Positions 61,686 through 64,000 of a stretch of 64,000 bases of DNA are shown piece by piece. Source of the stretch: Closterium sp. NIES-65 (Eukaryota; Streptophyta; Zygnematophyceae; Desmidiales; Closteriaceae); the NCBI GenBank assembly GCA_948144175.1, contig CANXME010002549.1, positions 682,001 through 746,000 of the forward strand. Direction: 5' to 3'. The translations under genes were made by a program, and so were the position numbers. The notes below the pieces were generated by a model. It searched no databases and was not told where the DNA came from. It worked only from the letters and a program-made list of their open reading frames with translations. Each line of letters starts with the position of its first letter. The stretch's first letter is position 1.

Positions 61686-62924
61686 AAGTCCCGTCGTCGA
61701 CCCTAGCGGCCCCGTCGCTGCTCCTATCGGCCCCGTCGCCGCCGCCAGCGGCCCCGTTGCGCTCCTATCGGCCCCGTCGCCGCTGCCAGCGGCCCCGTCG
61801 TCGCCACCAGCGGCCCCGTCGCCGCCTCCAGCGGCCCTGTCGACGCCACTTGCAGCCCCGGCCCCGCCTCGGCCATGCCCCGTCACCAGCCGCGGCGCAC
61901 CGGGGGCACGTGCACCGCCCCCCCCCCCCCCCCCTTTTCCCGTCGCCCATCGCGGCTCCTTCGGGGGCCGTGGCGACCTGGGGGGGGGGGGGCGAGCGTT
62001 GCCCCTTCTGCCGCCTACTTTGGCGCCCTAGGAGGCCGCGCGTCGCCCCCCCCCCCCCCCCCCTTCCCCCCCCCCCCGTAACCTCCCTACCCGCCATCCC
62101 GCCTTGCCCTGTGTTAGGGTTTGGGGGTGGCGAGTGGGGGGTGGCGGGTGTGTGGTCTCCCCTGCTCCTCCTTCTCCTCTGTCTCCCACTGCTGCAGCTG
62201 CCGCTGAGGGGGGTGGGTGTGTGGGAGTCGACGGAGTGGTGCTAGGGGGTGGGGTGTGAGTGAACTTAGGGGTGCAGTAGGGGGTGTGTGAAATGGGGGT
62301 GGGATAGTTTGGGGAGGTTGAAGGGGGTGGCCGCCGTGAAGCCAGCAGCTCCAGTCGCCCGTGAGAGCGTTGCGCTAGTCGCCCGTGAGCCCGTTGCGCC
62401 AGTCGCTCGTGAGCCCGTTGCTCCAGTCGCCCGTGAGTCCGTTGCTCCTGCCGCTCAGAGTTAGCCGCGGAGCCAGTTACTCTAGTAGCCCGTGTGCCAG
62501 TTGCTCCAGTTGCCAGTGTGCCAGTTGCTCCAGTTGCCCGTGTGCCAGTTGCTCCAGTTGCGCCGTGTGCCAGCAGTTTCAGCTGCCGCCCACTACCTCC
62601 TCTCCTCTCATAGTCCCTCCTCCTCCACACTTGCCCTCTGCGATAGCCTCTAGCTTTGCTTACATTTGTGAACTTTAAACTGTTGCTTCTTGTACTTGTG
62701 CTCAGAATGTGTGGTGACATTGTGATCCACCCTGAGCTTGTTCTGCTTTGCTTGCTGTGCTGATTACACCCCACTTTGACTAGGGGGTGTGTCAGAATAT
62801 TATGTTTCTCTAGTCTGCAGTGGGGTACTCTATAGTGAGTAAAACCCTTTTAGGGTTTGCTATATGTATCCCAATGTTTGCTAGTGAACCCCCTTCTCTC
62901 TTCTTCATTCCTCATTTCTTCACA
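61686..62924 (+). mobile_element. Non-autonomous element L, 5'-truncated, fused to M
   Basis: Related to K in reversed window orientation. Shared features: GC-rich leader (AGCGGCCCCGTCGCCG units), the GGGGGCACGTGCACCG block, the GTGTTAGGGTTTGGGGGTGGC stretch, the CTGCTGCAGCTGCCGCTGAGG block, and a PPT (GACTAGGGGGTG). No 5' LTR or PBS, and no coding domain. Long G and C runs at 61919-62090. Confidence 0.83.
62790..62924 (+). repeat. 3' LTR of element L
   Basis: 135 bp, TGTCAGAATATTATG...TTCTTCACA; related to the K LTR (GGGTACTCTATAG core), not to the M LTR. Followed by CATTC, the right target duplication of the composite. Confidence 0.9.
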
Positions 62925-63270
62925 CATTCCAGTATTATAAAATCAAAATTCCATAAGTGTCATTTATTCAGCCGATGGGGTTATAAAATTTACCACATTA
63001 TAAGCCCACCCACCATTTTTCCAGGTATTTCGAAAGCGCAGCTGCTTGTAACGCATGTTTTGGCATCGTCGAACTTCTCCAACTACAAATCGTGGGTTGG
63101 AGCTCATTTCCCTCCACCCACGTCTCTCATTTTTCCAACGGCTCATAAACTCTAGTTTCTCAAGCTCACTTCTAGTTTTACCGTTCAAGCTGGCGAGAAC
63201 TTGCTCGTTGCCTAGAGGCGTTTCCCCTTCAACTTTATTTGCCGACACCCTTAACCAAAACCGCTCAACT
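62925..63270. other. Upstream spacer of the 3'-terminal gene
   Basis: AT-rich. It contains ATTATAAGCCCACCC (about 62996), as near 36166. No gene; it probably includes the 5' UTR of the following frame. Confidence 0.45.
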
Positions 63271-63702
63271 ATGGCTGCAACGCCGACACTTAACCATGCT
63301 AACAACAACGTTGCCAATGACCCGATCATTTCCGACAACGACCGTAACGCCCGTGAAACGACAGGCGAGCGTCGCAACAAGTGCCGGACAGACGGCGAAA
63401 CATCCGGCCCGACTGCCGTGGACGTGCTGCTGGGCGGGCTCGAAGTCAACAAAAACGCCGAGCAGCACCCCGAGCACCCTTCGGCGCCAGTGGCGCCAGT
63501 GGCACCTGTGGCGCCAGTGGCGAACGTGGCGACACACGCCACTGACGCGGAGCACGTGCCAGCGGCACACGCCTCCGGCCGGCTGTCGCGTCAGCGCCAG
63601 AGGCGTCGTACGGCCGCTTCGTCTGACGCGACGGCTGACCAAGCCTTGACTGAGGTGTTGACCCCGGACCAAGTCAAGGCCCTCCTGTCCCTGTTACAGT
63701 AG
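63271..63702 (+). pseudogene. Unknown gene, 5' part with in-frame stops
   Basis: Frame from ATG 63271 (MAATPTLNHANNN) to TAG 63700-63702, 143 residues. No known domain. It has Asn/Asp-rich and charged stretches, a tandem APV repeat (APVAPVAPVAPVA), a basic stretch RLSRQRQRRR that could be a nuclear localisation signal, and an Ala/Leu-rich end (LTPDQVKALLSLL). The same frame continues after the TAG and a TAA (about 63736) with KKKKGAKG, an acidic NNDSDDSDDDA stretch and a possible splice donor GCGGTGAGG near 63891. The gene is therefore probably longer and broken here, or the stops are spliced out. It could be a transposon-associated gene. Confidence 0.45.
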
Positions 63703-64000
63703 CATCCTGCTAGCGCGACCGCCGCCGAAACTACATAATCTGCAGCATCTGCATCGGCTAAAAACGACATAGCAAAAAAGAAGAAAGGAGCAAAAGGACC
63801 ATCAACACGCTGCCACGACAAGGAGGCAGTGACCAGTGCTCCTGAAGCCGCAGCAATCAACAACGACTCCGACGACTCAGACGACGACGCGGTGAGGCTC
63901 CGAACAACGCAACAAATTTTGCCTCCATGGAAAATCTCCCCCCCCTCCCTTCCACTAACCCCACTTTTTCGGCGGCAAACTTCATCGACCCGATCGTGCG
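63703..64000 (+). other. Continuation of the unknown gene to the window edge
   Basis: Coding-like composition in the same frame as 63271-63702, with two stops. Lys-rich then Asp-rich peptide, then a candidate 5' splice site. It cannot be resolved without downstream sequence. Confidence 0.35.

Larger units (their letters stand above)
54248..62924 (+). mobile_element. Composite retroelement: copia M fused to non-autonomous L
   Basis: A copia with its own two LTRs (54248-54380, 61553-61685) is followed without a PBS by the interior and 3' LTR of a K-like non-autonomous element (61686-62924). The outer limits, not the M limits, carry the target duplication: CATTC at 54243-54247 and 62925-62929. 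After the M 3' LTR the next bases are AAGTC, which do not match. The simplest reading is that a recombinant cDNA integrated once as a unit. Confidence 0.82.

Noticed and set aside
61686-62924. Element L as an independent later insertion next to M
   Set aside because: L lacks a 5' LTR and PBS, the M 3' LTR is missing its last CA, and only the outermost ends share CATTC.

Overview
The window is a retrotransposon-dense stretch of a green-lineage nuclear genome. The evidence is: Ty1/copia elements primed by initiator-Met tRNA, a Mutator-like element (MULE) with ULP1 and AP2-like domains, plant-type CCCTAAA motifs, spliced genes, and GC-rich coding sequence against an AT-richer background. A streptophyte alga (a Chara- or Closterium-like charophyte) fits best, but that is inference and no species marker is present. 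There is no bacterial-type operon, CRISPR array, rRNA or bona fide tRNA gene.

Layout. 1-2261: 3' end of a decayed copia element, inserted in a hAT transposase remnant (2263-2451). 2601-6627: copia element B, a chimera whose 5' part was replaced by a piece of a TRIM (terminal-repeat retrotransposon in miniature). 7518-15122: minus-strand copia D, with a 505-bp MITE inside its 5' LTR. 16585-23285: copia F. 23745-30068: minus-strand copia G, carrying an inverted copy of its own pre-RT segment where gag should be. 30466-30723: TRIM fragment and a CCCTAAA hairpin. 32967-35867: the best host-gene candidate, a 966-codon polyglutamine ORF. About 36210-45800: a MULE with roughly 0.6-kb inverted termini, a spliced DDE transposase and a spliced ULP1-like protease/coiled-coil/AP2-like gene. 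A non-autonomous copia-type element, K, is nested in the ULP1 intron. 45880-46254: intact TRIM with CGAAA target duplication. 46293-53588: copia N, the best preserved (one frameshift). 54248-62924: composite of a full copia (M) fused to a non-autonomous element (L), flanked by one CATTC duplication. 63271-64000: 5' part of an unknown, apparently broken gene.

How the parts relate. B, D, F, N and the M-L composite (plus the fragments A and G) form one copia superfamily cluster. They share 118-135-bp LTRs beginning TGTCA and ending CA, a G-rich PPT (CTATGGGGGTG), a PBS varying on TGGTATCAGAGC, and the order gag, protease (DSGAS), integrase (HHCC, DD35E), a GAEPG-repeat linker, RT (YVDD) and RNase H. 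K, L and the TRIM lack coding capacity but share termini and PBS type, so they are probably mobilised in trans. The B/TRIM and M/L chimeras are physical evidence that these RNAs or cDNAs recombine. Exact 5-bp duplications were read for B (TTTTT), D (CATCC), F (CTCCC), K (GGGGC), TRIM (CGAAA), N (CAACC) and M-L (CATTC).

Limits: splice models are hand-read from consensus sites and reading-frame continuity. Family assignments rest on motifs, not on searches.
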